Part shown: positions 49,758 to 61,141 of the stretch, in pieces
How positions within the stretch are numbered: position 1 is the first letter of the stretch
Layout of the letters: the number at the start of each line of letters is the position of its first letter
NCBI GenBank assembly: GCA_050084985.1
Contig: JBITNC010000001.1
Coordinates: 121,892,001 to 121,956,000 of the forward strand
Direction: 5' to 3'
Origin: Nageia nagi
Lineage: Eukaryota; Pinophyta
DNA length: 64,000 nt
Program-made: the position numbers and the translations under genes
The notes under the pieces: generated by a model
Database searches by the model: none
Told to the model about the DNA's origin: nothing
The model's input: only the letters and a program-made list of their open reading frames with translations

Positions 49758-49825
49758 AGAGAATGTGTTTTGAGAAGTATGGAATCAGTTGAGAGAATGT
49801 GTTTTGAGAAGTATGGAATCAGTTG
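49758..49825. repeat. 34-bp perfect tandem duplication
   Basis: Units start at 49,758 and 49,792; each contains AGAGAATGTGTTTTGAGAAG and then TATGGAATCAGTTG with no difference between copies, so it is recent. Confidence 0.95.
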
Positions 49826-49830
49826 ATGCA

Positions 49831-49935
49831 TTCAAATGCAGTTTATTTTATTTATTTTTATTTTCTTCAAATGCAGTTTATTTTATTTATTTTTATTTTC
49901 TTCAAATACATTTTATTTTATTTATTTTTATTTTC
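49831..49935. repeat. 35-bp tandem triplication
   Basis: Units start at 49,831, 49,866 and 49,901, each TTCAAATGCAGTTTATTTTA or a close variant followed by TTTATTTTTATTTTC. The first two are identical; the third has a few changes. Confidence 0.93.
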
Positions 49936-50070
49936 TTATTTTTTAATCTTTCACAAAGCGTGAATTACTTTATGACCGTTGTTATAATCTTATTTTGGAT
50001 AAGAATTTTTCAAACCTCATGATGCTATGAATTAGCTTATGAGAGGAGTTATAATTTTATTTTGGGTAAT

Positions 50071-50293
50071 GTTTTCAGTATAGTGAAAACTATTTCGGTT
50101 AAAATTTCTTTTTATCAATATATTAGAAGTGTTGAAATAGTGTTTTATGTTATGTAATTTTAAGGATGGTAATGGTTGTTTTCAGTATATTAAACTTTAT
50201 TTCGATTAAAATTTTCTTTATCAATATACTAGAAGTGTTGAAATTCTTAGTTTTAAGTGTTTATGTTATGTAATTTTAAGGATGGTAATGGTT
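50071..50293. repeat. Tandem duplication, period about 107-116 bp
   Basis: GTTTTCAGTAT occurs at 50,071 and 50,178, and TAAGGATGGTAATGGTT at 50,161 and 50,277. The change in offset reflects a small indel. AGAAGTGTTGAAAT is shared. Confidence 0.85.
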
Positions 50294-50476
50294 ATTTTAT
50301 TAAAATTTTAAAAGTAGAATCTATATATTTACTTCCATAAATTCTAAAGTCAAATTGAATTGCTTTATTAAAAATTTGTTTGAAGAATTTATAACATATG
50401 AGAAATAATCATTTAATATATATTTACTAACATATGAGAAATAATTATTTAATATATATTTACTTCGATAAATTCT

Positions 50477-50684
50477 AAAGTTAAATTGAATTGTTTTATA
50501 AAAAATTTGTTTTAAGAATTTATAACATAAAGTTAAATTGAACTGCTTTATAAAAAATTTGTTTTAAGAATTTATAACATAAAGTTAAATTGAACTGCTT
50601 TATAAAAAATTTGTTTTAAGAATTTATAACATAAAGTTAAATTGAACTGCTTTATAAAAAAATTGTTTTAAGAATTTATAACTT
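50477..50684. repeat. 52-bp tandem repeat, four units
   Basis: Units start at 50,477, 50,529, 50,581 and 50,633. Each contains AAAGTTAAATTGAACTGCTT, TATAAAAAATTTGTTTTAAG and AATTTATAACAT. A diverged related unit starts near 50,346. There are no unique spacers, so this is not a CRISPR-like array. Confidence 0.95.
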
Positions 50685-50754
50685 AATTAGATAGAGAGGT
50701 TATAAAAAATTGTTTTAAGAATTTATAACTTAATTAGATAGAGAGGTTATATTC
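50661..50754. repeat. 47-bp tandem duplication
   Basis: AATTGTTTTAAGAATTTATA starts at 50,661 and 50,708, each followed by ACTTAATTAGATAGAGAGGT. It overlaps the end of the 52-bp array, from which it evidently arose. Confidence 0.93.
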
Positions 50755-51291
50755 TTTATTTATTATTAGATAGATAGAAGTTATTTTATTTATTCAACCT
50801 GAATTCATAACATAATTTTTTTCACTTTTTAGACAATGTTATATTTTTAATCTTTTTCTACTTTTAAGACATAATATTCTTTATCCATTCAACCTTAGAT
50901 GTTGTTACTAACTCAAATCAATTATTTAGTCAACCTTAAAACTTATACAAAATGGATCAATCAAGGATAACACAAATTTTATCCTATTATAACTTTATCC
51001 TATTATGACTTTAATCAATCAAGGATACCACCACAAAATTACGTTGATACATGTTGATACAGTTTCAATATTGTTAAAAGCAATCAATAATAAAAAGAAA
51101 AACTACATATAACTTTAATTATATTTAATATATTAATTAAATATGCTTACATTTAATATCAACTGTCTTTTTTTTATTCATCCTTTAATATGGACATATC
51201 ATTTTTAATTATCTAATATATTAATTAAATTTAATCAAATTTAATATCAATTATATGTTAAGAAAAAGGTTCTCCCTCTATGAGATTTCAA
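50755..51291. other. AT-rich spacer, nothing recognised
   Basis: Very AT-rich sequence with no coding frame or element end that I can support. Confidence 0.4.
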
Positions 51292-51428
51292 ACTTCATAA
51301 AATCCTTTGGCTTAAAACTCTACATCGAGTCTTTCAAACCTCATTTTGGAATCCTTTGGCTCAAAACTCTGCAAAAAGAACACCGAGAAACCTCATTTTG
51401 GAATCCTTTGGCTTAAAACTTTGCAAAG
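51292..51428. repeat. Tandem repeat of about 50 bp, three units
   Basis: ATCCTTTGGCTTAAAACT or a close variant occurs at 51,302, 51,351 and 51,403. CCTCATTTTGGA precedes the second and third units. Confidence 0.88.
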
Positions 51429-51477
51429 TTTTATTTTTTATGATTAATAGGGCCGAACTTCTCTAGGGTTTGCGAGG

Positions 51478-51765
51478 GAGGGAAGGGGAGGCGAGGGGAG
51501 GAATTCTGGTGGGATTTATCCTGGATTAGCTGATATACTGAAGAATTGCATTGCGGGGATTTTTCGGCATCTGAGCCCTTTTGATATTTTGCAAGCTTGC
51601 GAGGTTGAACAGCATTTTTAAAGGGCAGTGGATTGTGATTTGGTATGGGCCAAGAAATTACCATCATGAGATGCTTTCAAATTCGTCTGTACCCAAGGAT
51701 CGATTTCTTCAAAAGAAGGATATATATGCGCTGTTTGACCAATCTCTCTGGACGATGGTATCAAG
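51478..51765 (+). pseudogene. F-box/PP2-type protein, first-exon relic
   Basis: F-box/PP2 proteins are substrate adaptors of SCF ubiquitin ligases. The F-box is readable at 51,526-51,579 (LADILKNCIAGIFRHLSP), followed by FDILQACEVEQHF, a TAA stop at 51,619-51,621, and in the same frame RAVDCDLVWAKKLP, matching the VW..KLP end of the PP2-linked F-box region. A frameshift then leads to NYHHEMLSNSSVPKDRFLQ, followed by KKDIYALFDQ, which matches the KK.IYA.L..P..FD segment of PP2-A/B proteins. A good donor site (AG|GTAATT) ends the exon at 51,765. No in-frame ATG precedes the F-box after the upstream TAG at 51,448. I found no following exon with the PP2 lectin domain. CpG is retained, so decay may be recent. 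Confidence 0.75.
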
Positions 51766-52526
51766 GTAATTTTAACTATTTTTTATTTTGATGGGCAGGT
51801 AAATTTTTTGTGAAATTTTAGTTTTGCTTTGTTGTGGTCAGTGTTATTATTTTTCTGCGTTTTCTTTTGATGGTCTAAATGTTACCCTTTTTTGGGTGAT
51901 TTTTCTTTGAATTCTTTTGATGTCGAGTTCTGATTTTTGCCTCTGTTTTTAGAGTGATTGAAATTAGAAACATTTTCAATGAAATTGAGGTTACATGGAC
52001 AGCTAGTTTTTACACAAGTGTTCATTCATATGATCTGGAGCCATTAGCATTAGCAGATGGTATTATCATAATAATATCAAGTTCAGCTATTCACATTTTG
52101 AACCCCATCATTCCATGATTATGTTTTAAAACAATTTTTAATGCTATTACAAGAAGGGGTTGGGAATTTCTTGAAACAGCAGGGACTGCGTTTTTTGACA
52201 CTCTTTAATGTTAGTTCAGGAAAGATTTAGCACTTAGCTTTAAACTAGAAGAGAATTGGACTGAAGTGCTAAATGTTGCATTAAACTAATTAGTGTGTCA
52301 AAGTATATTTACAAAATAATCGAGAGAGTTTTACTCATGTTTCAAAATTGTAGCAATTATATTCATAGTGAGTTTGCAATTTTTAAGATAAACGTTGCCA
52401 TCTATTTATACGATCCAGATTATTTGCAAAACTACAACGAATATTCAGATATCCATTTTGAAAAACTAGGATATCAAAACCAACAAACTTTAGAGTCTTC
52501 ATCCAGTGTGTAGATCAGCAAGAAGA
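51766..52526. other. Downstream flank of the F-box relic
   Basis: It would be the first intron of the F-box gene. I see no PP2 lectin exon in it. The open stretch at 52,295-52,513 has no recognisable domain. Confidence 0.4.
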
Positions 52527-52857
52527 AAACTAGAATAATATGATGCGAAAGAAATTGTGTAGCAGATCATGTTTAGAATCTGAACGTAGGATGCTGTGTG
52601 TCCTTAAAAGCAGCTGTGATTGACTGTTAATTGTCTTCAACATGATGAGATTATTGCATATATTAAGTTTGGATTATTAGTTGAATACTTTACATTATTC
52701 AAACTAGAATAATATGATGCGAAAGAAATTGTGTAGCAGATCATGTTTAGAATGTGAACCTTAAAAGCAGATGTGATTGACTGTTAATTGTCTTCAACAT
52801 GATGAGATTGTTGTATATATTAAGTTTGGATTATTAGTTGAATACTTAACATTATTC
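52527..52857. repeat. Tandem duplication, 174-bp and 157-bp units
   Basis: AAACTAGAATAATATGATGC begins at 52,527 and 52,701. Both units contain TGACTGTTAATTGTCTTCAA and end TTGAATACTT.ACATTATTC. The second lacks about 17 bp around its middle. Other differences are few. Confidence 0.95.
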
Positions 52858-53799
52858 TTTTATTATTTATGATTGACAGATTGAGCAATGATATTTACAA
52901 CTCTCCTGAAGAGCGTCCAGCATGGTCAACCGATGTTCTCATGAAGGCTTTTATATCTGCATGGTGAAACAAAGTTTAACTCAGTGGTAGAAAGATATGA
53001 GGTCTGTAGTAATTTACAGCATCAGTTTTGAGCCTGTGAGAATTGAATTTGATTTCAGACCGTACTAGAGGTTTATTGGAGGATATTGTCTGCTATTAAA
53101 CGTTTCTCTCAAGTCCATTGTTGAATATATAAAAGTATCTATCTTCCCTTTTTACCATGCCCTTTTTTGTTTTCCTCTCCAAAGCATTTATGCCCCCTGA
53201 ATTATGGTTGCAGGCCTGCAACCATGCGGCCACCTTTTTCCTTGTCCGTTTTTGTTCTCTCTTGCCTTTGGATTTTGAATTGTTATATTAAAAGGGAGTT
53301 TGATACATATTAGTGAGGTGTTTGACACACACGGGAAAAATGTGCATAGTATATAAAAAGGGGATTCATTTACGAAATTTAGAGGATCATGAGTGAGTTG
53401 CTAGTCATCTTCTCGCAGCTTTAGTGAAATCTCTCCGCTTATGCATTCTGTAATAATCCAATCAAATGAGTAAAACAAATGCTATTTGAATTCAACTTCA
53501 AATGTTATTAACTTTTTAACTGTTTATCAACAACATAGACTGTTGAAATGGTATTTGTATTCTTTTGCCTTAAATTTATGGCTGCAAAGATTTGAAGAAG
53601 GATCCAAAAATTATTGTTTGACTAACTAACCGACCCTTTGCGCTCTTTCCTGCCAGGCAATGTCCTTCCAACGTGATGTGTTCTCAAGGTCTCTTCTTCC
53701 AAGTATGGTAATAGCAACTGACTTACAAAACCAAAACTAGGCATTAGTCTCAAATTTGATAGCAATTTGGCACATAATGTTGATCAAAATCTGATTACG
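52858..53799. other. Gene-like but unidentified segment
   Basis: After a good acceptor-like TGACAG at about 52,880, the plus strand reads LSNDIYNSPEERPAWSTDVL then MKAFISAW, followed by a stop. This looks like an exon start, but I do not recognise the family. The rest shows no supported coding sequence. Confidence 0.3.
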
Positions 53800-55380
53800 A
53801 TTTAGGATATGCAAAAAAAAAAGAATTTTTTAACAAGGCCTTAAACACTTTTAAGCAGATGCAATTGTCAGATGTAGAGTTAGACTCTGCAACCTTTGCC
53901 AACATTTTTTCAGCAAGGAGGTATGGACATCCATCAAAGAGTAGTTGAATTTGAACGTTGTGGTTGTGAGTGTCCTGATAGACATGTATGCAAAAATGTG
54001 AAAGAATACAATCTTGCAAATTGTATATTGTTTCATGGATTGCAATGATCGCAGGATATGCACATGCCGGATATGTTGAAAACTTGAAAGGGTCCGTGAA
54101 TTGATTGACAAAATGCTTCATCGAAATGTTGTGTCATGGACTGCAATTATCATAGAATATGCAGAAAATGGGTTTTCTAAAAAGGCTGTAGAGACTTTTA
54201 AATAGATGCAATTGTCAGGTGTAAAGTCAAACATTGCAACCTTTGACAACCTTATTTCAGCATGTGTCACCATGGGAGCTTTATAAGAAGGTATGGTTAT
54301 CCATCAAAGAGTAGATGCAAATGGTTTTTTATTGAATGTTGTGGTTTTGAGTGTCGTGATAACCATGTATGCAAAATGTAAAAATACATGAGGCTAGGGA
54401 ATTGTTTGACAGATTGATCAACATAGATTTATGAATTGCAATGATCATATGATATGAATAAAATAGGTTTTCTAAAAAGGTTTTACATGCTTTTAAGTAG
54501 ATACAATTGTTAGGTGATGCAAACATAGATTCATGGATTGCAATGATCATATGATATGAACAAAATAGGTTTTCTAAAAAGTTCTACATACTTTTAAGTA
54601 GATACAATTGTTAGGTGTCTAAACTTTGCAACCTTTATTAGCATTCTTCCTACATGTGCCATTCTAGGATTTCTAGAAGAGGGTATGGATATTCATAAAA
54701 GAGTAGATGAAAATGGATTTTCATTGAATGTTGTAGTTGTGAGTGCCTTGATAGCTATATGCAAAATGTGGAAGAATAAATAAGATGACCATCAAACCTA
54801 AATCGGTAGTGTGGATGTGTCTCCTTGATACTTGTAGATCACATAATTTAGGAATAGGGGAATTTGTGGTAATAATTCCTTTTTTTTAGAACATGAATAT
54901 GCTTCATCTTATCTTCTTCTTTTCAAATATTTATGTTGAAGTAGGTAGTTGGGATGATGTTAAAAGAGTAATGACATCGATGAAAGATAGAGGAATTAAG
55001 AAGACATGAATGTAGTTGGATTGAAGTTGACAAAAGGGTATATTGCTTTTCTTGTAAGAGACAAATCACACCCACAAACAAAGGAGATCTTTCAAACATT
55101 GGAAAAAATTTGATTTAGATGAAGGCTATAGGGTATATTCATAATACAATACTTGTGTTATGAGATGTGGAGGTGACAATCAAGAATTGCATCTCTGCCA
55201 GCATAGCAAGATGTTGGCAATCATGTTTATGTTAAAGAATTCCTTTGGAACCGTTATTAGATTTGTGAATAATCTTCAAGTATGTGATGGTTGTCATACT
55301 ACAACCAAATTTATATCAATTGTTGAGGGATTGATATAGGTGTATGCTTTGAGGTAAAAAGAGACCTTGTTTTCATTTTA
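53800..55380 (+). pseudogene. PLS-class pentatricopeptide repeat protein with E/DYW end (pseudogene)
   Basis: Such proteins bind organellar RNA and guide C-to-U editing. From 53,800 the frames contain repeat signatures: NKALNTFKQMQLSDVELDS, SWIAMIAGYAHAGYVE (about 54,037-54,084) and later degenerate copies. The E/DYW part is clear: SWDDVKRVMTSMKDRGIKK (about 54,950-55,004), HECSWIEVDKRVYCF (55,005-55,049), YIHNT, MLAI near 55,214, and VCDGCHTTTKFIS at 55,280-55,318, the C..CH zinc-binding motif of the deaminase-like DYW domain. The expected final D-Y-W is not found. Stops and frameshifts throughout, plus a 102-bp internal duplication, show it is dead. No start is identifiable. Confidence 0.85.
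54421..54625. repeat. 102-bp tandem duplication in the PPR pseudogene
   Basis: ACATAGATTTATGAATTGCA at 54,421 pairs with a copy at 54,523. Both contain TTTAAGTAGATACAATTGTT. The period equals 34 codons, about one PPR repeat. Confidence 0.92.
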
Positions 55381-55479
55381 TTTTTACAAAATTGTTTTAA
55401 ATATCTATACAAATAGAAAATGTTGTTGATTATTGATATAATATTTCTAGTGAATTTATGTATATTGATAGGGTATTTT

Positions 55480-55841
55480 GAAAGCCTTGTATTTCAATAC
55501 TAAAGAGTCATGGTACTGAAATGTTTTTAGGAATATCTACAATTGTAGAGTAAAAGCTAGAGAAGGAGGTGCAAGAATCATAAACATGAAAGTAGAAATA
55601 ATTAAGGAAGTAGAAATGAATAATAAATGTTAGAGAAAGATTTGCAAGACCACTTTCTTCTTCTTCTAACATTAATCTTAGACTATAATTTTGTTTTAAC
55701 TTTTTTGGGGGAGTGATCAAGGAAAGGGCCTTTTATTTATAGGCCAAAATCTTCCCTTGATCACCCTTTTAACTATGGTACAAAGACATGATATACTTCA
55801 CTTTTTTACCCAAGGGGCATGCTCATGAGATGGAGTGTAGG
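55480..55841 (-). repeat. LTR-like fragment with minus-strand TATA box
   Basis: The minus strand contains CCTATAAATAAAAGGCCC (55,727-55,744), then a short open leader-like stretch. This layout resembles an LTR promoter with R/U5 downstream. The adjoining chromovirus begins at 55,842, so the fragment may have been interrupted by it. No terminal TG..CA pair could be assigned. Confidence 0.35.
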
Positions 55842-56239
55842 TGTTAAGAACCTAAAGGGGTTTTGCCCCTAATACCACATAAAAATATTGAAATACAAAA
55901 TAACCATAAACTTACAATGAATCAAGTAAAAAAAATGGAATGAGATACTCAAATTCACAATATATAATAGAATATAATAACTTTAATAAATAATAATATG
56001 AATTGCAGGTTGCTTCGAGGGGGTTTCCTCCTTAGACTCAAAATGATAAATGATTTTCCAAGATGTTCTCTTTACCTTTCTTTTACAGTTCTTTCTACCT
56101 TAATTGGTGATTTACAATCAAAATGGTGTTTCACTTTACAAAGTATGATGGTTCAATTACAATTCGATGCAAGCAAATAATTAAATTAACTATAACATAA
56201 ATAAACTTAATTAAATATTAGGATGTGGGATCTTAACAT
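55842..56239 (-). repeat. 3' LTR of the chromovirus
   Basis: 398 bp. Shared with the 5' LTR are ATGCAAGCAAATAATTAAAT and GATTTTCCAAGATG. It ends GGATGTGGGATCTTAACA. The partner has GGATCCTAACA. Confidence 0.92.
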
Positions 56240-56254
56240 GTCATTCCTCTTCAA

Positions 56255-57450
56255 AATAATTTTGTCTTCAAAGTTAGAAATTTGGAAACTCCTGCTAAAG
56301 TCATGTCTTTTTCCCACATTGCATCTTTAGCTGATAGCCCTCACCATTGAATCAAAACCTGGGCTATAGTGCAACAATAAAGGTTGATGGTGCACTTGTC
56401 CAGAACTCTTTAGGTTCAATCTTGATGGAACCATCATCAGTGAATTTTGGTAAGTCTAATTGAATATGAACATGCAGTCCAATTACCTTTTTCAAAGATG
56501 AAAATGAAATACAAGATGAACTTTGAAGGATATTGGTAACTCCAACTTATAAGCAACAGGTCTAATGTGTTGAACTTTGTAAGGTCCATAAAATTTTAGA
56601 GCCAATTTCTAAGGATACTTAATCATCAAGGATTTCTATCTATATGGTTGAAGGCATAGGAAATCATATCACTAGTTTGAAATTGTGTTCCACCCAATTC
56701 TGATCAACTTGTTGTTTTATGTGATGTTGACAATCCACAAATTCTCCTAAAAAAATGGAGAATATTTTCATGAGTATGTAAACCAGTATCAACTGCTTGG
56801 ACCTTTGTATTACTTGGAGATATGTTGTCATTGTGGGTGGTTCTTGACCATACAATGCTTCATATGATGTCATTTGAATAGTTGTATGGTATGAAGTGTT
56901 ATACCATCATTCTACCAAAAGAAGTCATTTTATCCAATGAATTGGTTGGGTTGATGCAAAGCAACACAAATAGGTTTCCAAGCACTTGTTAACAATTTCA
57001 TATTGTCCATAGTCTAGATTGATATGTTGAACTCATTTTGAGTTGAGTTCCTTGCAACTTGAAAATTTCTTCCAAAATTTGCTAGTGAACTAAGGGTTGC
57101 GATCACTGAATTATGGTAAATGACATACCATAAAGATTGAAGATATTATCAATAAAAAGTTAGGCCACATTGATACCTTTAAATAAATGTGCTAAAGAGC
57201 AAAAATGTGCATACTTAGACAACTGATCAATTACCACTAGAATAACATATTTACCTTGAGATTTGGGAAGACCTTCAATGAAGTCCATCGAAATATCAGT
57301 TCAAGTATGGTTTGGGATAGGTAAGGGTTAAAGTAAACCAGGAGTGCCAATTATTTCACCTTTCTATCATTGATAAACATCATATTCAATAACAAATTTC
57401 TTGATGTCTTGTTTCATTTTATCACAATAAAAATATGACTCTTTTATAGG
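56255..57450 (-). pseudogene. Integrase with C-terminal chromodomain
   Basis: The minus strand reads a chromodomain end, GLSAKDAMWEKDM at 56,302-56,340 (compare G....DATWE), which would bind methylated histone and steer insertion. Upstream are KKVIGLHVHIQLDLPKFTDD (about 56,440-56,500) and the integrase core end TSYEALYGQEPPT (about 56,835-56,873). The zinc-finger part around 57,340-57,430 reads KQDIKKFVIE followed by GEIIGTPGLL. Catalytic D-D-E residues cannot all be placed because of frameshifts. Confidence 0.8.
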
Positions 57451-57499
57451 CTTTGAGAAACTTTAAGTGTTCAATTAATGGTGCAACTTGTAATTATTA

Positions 57500-59050
57500 A
57501 AGTATTACTTCTCGAAAGGAGAAGTGGATGGCAATGCTATGCATCCTTTGAAGCATAAAACTCCTCTTCCAAGAGAAATTTAGTTTACTAGCAGGGTCAT
57601 TTGGAGTTGTTGAATTAATGCTTGGATTGAGTCATATTGAAAGGAATTTATGTTTCAGATCCTCTAACCATTGAGGAACTAGTAGTGAAATTGCTTGTAG
57701 TGTTTCAAGTTCCTAAAATTTATAGGAAAGATCATCGTTACCACATTCTTTGAACCCTTCTTGTATACTATTTCATAGTCATACCTTAATAGTTTTTTCA
57801 CCCACTTTTGTTGTTCAATTTTCAATTTGTTGTTCTAAAAAGTACTTCATACTATGGTGTTTGTGGGTATAAAAAATGTTGATTAATGAAGTAGGGTCTC
57901 CATTTTTAACTACATGAATTATTGCCATCATCTCATTTTCATAGGTAGATATAGCCAAATTTCAACTTGATAATGCATTACTAGTGAAAACAAAGGGTCT
58001 TCCCTCTTGCATCAAAATTGCACCCAATCCTATTCTAGAGGCATCACTCTCAATGATAAAATTTTTGAAAAAATCTGGCTTGGCTAAAACAAGAGTGGAA
58101 CACATTACCTCCTTCAATTTGTAGAAAGATTCTTCAACTGTTGGTGACCAATTAAGGCTTTTTTTTTACAATGATGTGAGTGGAGCTGCACTTTCCATAA
58201 TTCTTTACAAATTTTTGATAATAACTTATTAGGTTCCAAAAATCCTCTCAATCCCTTGAGTGATTTTGGAATAACCAATCTTGCATGTCTGCAATTTTAT
58301 GTGATCTACATTGACTCCATCTTAGAAATGATATGCCCCAAGTATTCGATCTCACACAACCCAAAGGAACTCTTAGATTTCTTTGTATATAATTGATGCT
58401 TTTGAAGTAATTGTAAGGTTTGATCTAAGTGTGTCAAATGATCCTCCTATGTTTACTGTAGATCAAAATATCATCAAATAAAACCAAAAGAAGTTTGCAA
58501 AGATGAGGGCGAAATACTTGATTTATCATAATCTAGAATGTTGAAGGAGCATTAGTAAGATAGAATGATATTACTAGAAATTCATCATGAACTTTATGCA
58601 TTCAAAAAGATATTTTTGAAATATCTTCTTCATGAAGTTGGATCTGATGATATCCTTATCATAAATCTAGTTTCAAGAAGTACTTGGTCCATGTAGCTCA
58701 TCTAGCAATTCATCAATGATGGGAATAAGAAATTTATCTTTCATAGTTACTTTATTGAGAGCCCAGAAAGTATATGCACAATCACCAAGATCCATATTTT
58801 TTTGGACTAATATGACATTTAAGAGTAAGGACTAACACTTGGCCTAAAAATCCATGCTTTCAGTATCTCCTATACTAACTTTACAATTTCATTTTTTTGC
58901 AAACAACAATAGTGGTAGGGTCAAATATTAGGTGGTTGACTATCAAGGATTAGTTGTATAGTGTGGTCTTATGGGAAGTTGAGGGTAACCCTTTTGGTTC
59001 TTCAAAAACCATCTCATGATATGCCAATAATTTTTGATAGCTCTCCTAAT
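57500..59050 (-). pseudogene. Reverse transcriptase and RNase H of the chromovirus
   Basis: The RT active site FDDILIYS is readable, with F-D-D at 58,470-58,478. RNase H-like sequence follows: PDFFKNFIIESDASRIGLGA and AILMQEGRPFVFTSNALS (about 57,970-58,090) include the catalytic ESDAS. Frameshifts split the region into short stretches, but the motif order is normal. Confidence 0.82.
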
Positions 59051-59179
59051 TCACCTCCCTCATGTGCAGTTAGTTATAGTGCAAAATAGTTGTCCTACTA
59101 TCCCATCTTTTCCTTTTGAATCAACTTCTACATCCAATAAGAACTTATAATCTATGATGGACTAACACATAGTTCAATG

Positions 59180-59500
59180 AGATGATATTTATGTCCTACA
59201 ATAGTGGAAATTTCATCCATAGTTCAAGGAAGTCCCATAATATAGGTTTCAATGTTTGCAACCATTAAACTTGTAAGACCACATCATACCCTCCTAATGG
59301 AAGTACATACATGTCACTTTGCATATGATAATCACCCATATTGAGCTTAACATTGGGACATTTCTCCTTTCAAGAAATTCTACCTCCATTTTCAATCATT
59401 ACTTCAAAATTATTTTGAGGAAATATAAAATAAATAGCCTATTTGACCACACTAGGGTAAATGAAATTTTGTGTACCTCCAAAGTCAAGTAAAATAAAGA
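59180..59500 (-). pseudogene. Protease region of the chromovirus
   Basis: LLDFGGTQNFI (about 59,460-59,495) stands in the place of the L.D.G.T.NFI active-site segment, with the Asp-Ser-Gly triad altered to Asp-Phe-Gly. LNMGDYHMQSDMYVLPLGG and WLQTLKPILWDF follow, which is the conserved protease-RT joint of chromoviruses. Confidence 0.68.
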
Positions 59501-59699
59501 GGGACTATTTTCTGAAATATTCACAAACCTTCATTGTTTGAGGTGTCATAATTCCTACAAGGGCATGCAAGAAATTACAAAACTTCTTTATTTGTTTCAT
59601 GTTCATTAGCTTCTTTCTTGGCAACAATCTCATCCTTTGAATCATTATAAATATCAACATTAAGCAAATTAAACCTCTATGTAGTACACCAATGATAAG

Positions 59700-60700
59700 G
59701 TGTGTAATTTTCATCATAATTATAGCAAAGACCCTTCACTCTAGTGCTCATTCATTTCCTTTAAATGAGTTGCTTCACTTGAAATGAATGAGTAGGTTTG
59801 GGAGCAACTTGAGGACCTTGGGGTTTATTGAATGGTTGCTTCCCCTATCTTGTTGGGTATTGAATTTGTCTTCTACTAATTTGGCCTATCCAATAGCTTG
59901 TATCATAGTGGTAGGATTAAATATTTTGACTTTACCCTGATGTCTTCCTTCAACCCATTAATGAAGTAACTCATGAAAAAAACATCATATAATCCCTTTG
60001 TGTGATTTGCAAGCTTTTCAAATTGTGTTTGGTATTCCTTCACCATTGATGTTTGCCAAAGTTTTGTAAGGGTTCCTATGAAATCTTCAAAATCACTTAG
60101 GCCAAACCTTATTAAAAAATTCTATGTAAAATCCCTACAATACAATATCCCATTAGTTTTTCAAACCATTGGTTCCACTAAATGGCCTCATGCTCTAAAT
60201 GGAAAGAAGTGATATTGACCTTCTAAGCCTCAGGAATTTATTTAGTGTAAAAAATTGTTCTACTCTATAAATTCAACTCATTGGATCCTCTCCATCAAAT
60301 ATAGGGAAATCTAGTTTCATTATTTATAGAATAATGAAGGATTGGGAGCCTCCCATATGCACCTATTATACCTACATTTGAGTATTATTCCATGAAGATT
60401 ATTGAAAACTTGTACCTAGTGTAGTTTACGATGAGTTTGGTTCTTGTGTAGCTATTTGAACTACTTTTTGTACTTGCAATAAACTCATCTGCATCAAGTT
60501 ATATTTAATGGTTAATCCCACAAGCCTCTCTACCATTTCAATAAATCTACCATTTATGTCTTGAAAATTTGATTGGAGATTGACTCCACCAAATTGAGCT
60601 TGGAGCTATTTAACCTCATGATCTAATATTTCTGGGTGGGGTCTTGAGATCTTCCCTCCATGTGAAATACAAGCTAGGTCTTTACTCAGTATTTTTAGTA
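59700..60700 (-). pseudogene. Gag of the chromovirus
   Basis: The minus strand reads FIGTLTKLWQTSMVKEYQTQ, FEKLANHTKGLYDVFFMSYF and INGLKEDIRVKSK (about 59,940-60,090). These match the gag end V.EY...FE.L......L.......F..GL...I. An N-terminal part with NLQSNFQDINGRFIEMVERL lies near 60,500-60,590. Stops occur throughout. Confidence 0.72.
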
Positions 60701-61127
60701 ATTACTATTTTTGGAAATTGAAAAAGTGTATGGGTGCTTTATATCAAAATGATCAACTCAAAAAAATATCAGGAATACACTATGTCTTTAATTTGATGTT
60801 TTTTGGAAAAAAAATTAAATTGTTACCAAAGGTAACTAATAGGCACTCTCAAAATTTCCTAATTCTTCAAGTTTAGGAGATATTTGCGCTGGAAGTTTTT
60901 GTTATTTTGGATTTGCTATTTCGAATGACAAGTTTGAGGGTTTCTTGAGATTTTGAAAAAAATGGACAAAGTTTTGGTTAAAAAAATAGCAATTTCAAGG
61001 TTTTCACTTCGATGCGAACCTTTCAATCTAAAAAAATTGGTCCAAGTTTTGATTGAAAAAAGGTTAATTTCTAGCTTTCTAACTTGATGCGATCACATGA
61101 AAATGCCCATAGGTAGCCAAAATTGAA

Positions 61128-61139
61128 GCTCAAATACCA
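61128..61139 (-). other. Primer-binding site (initiator tRNA-Met type)
   Basis: The minus strand reads TGGTATTTGAGC two bases inside the 5' LTR. It differs from the plant tRNA-iMet site TGGTATCAGAGC at two positions, one of them a C-to-T change. Confidence 0.8.
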
Positions 61140-61141
61140 CT

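Noticed and set aside
50477-50754. CRISPR-like array
   Set aside because: The repeats are contiguous with no unique spacers, and the DNA is plant nuclear; it is a simple tandem duplication.
51431-51667. 78-residue minus-strand open frame
   Set aside because: It is the complement of the F-box relic, whose plus-strand reading matches a known family.
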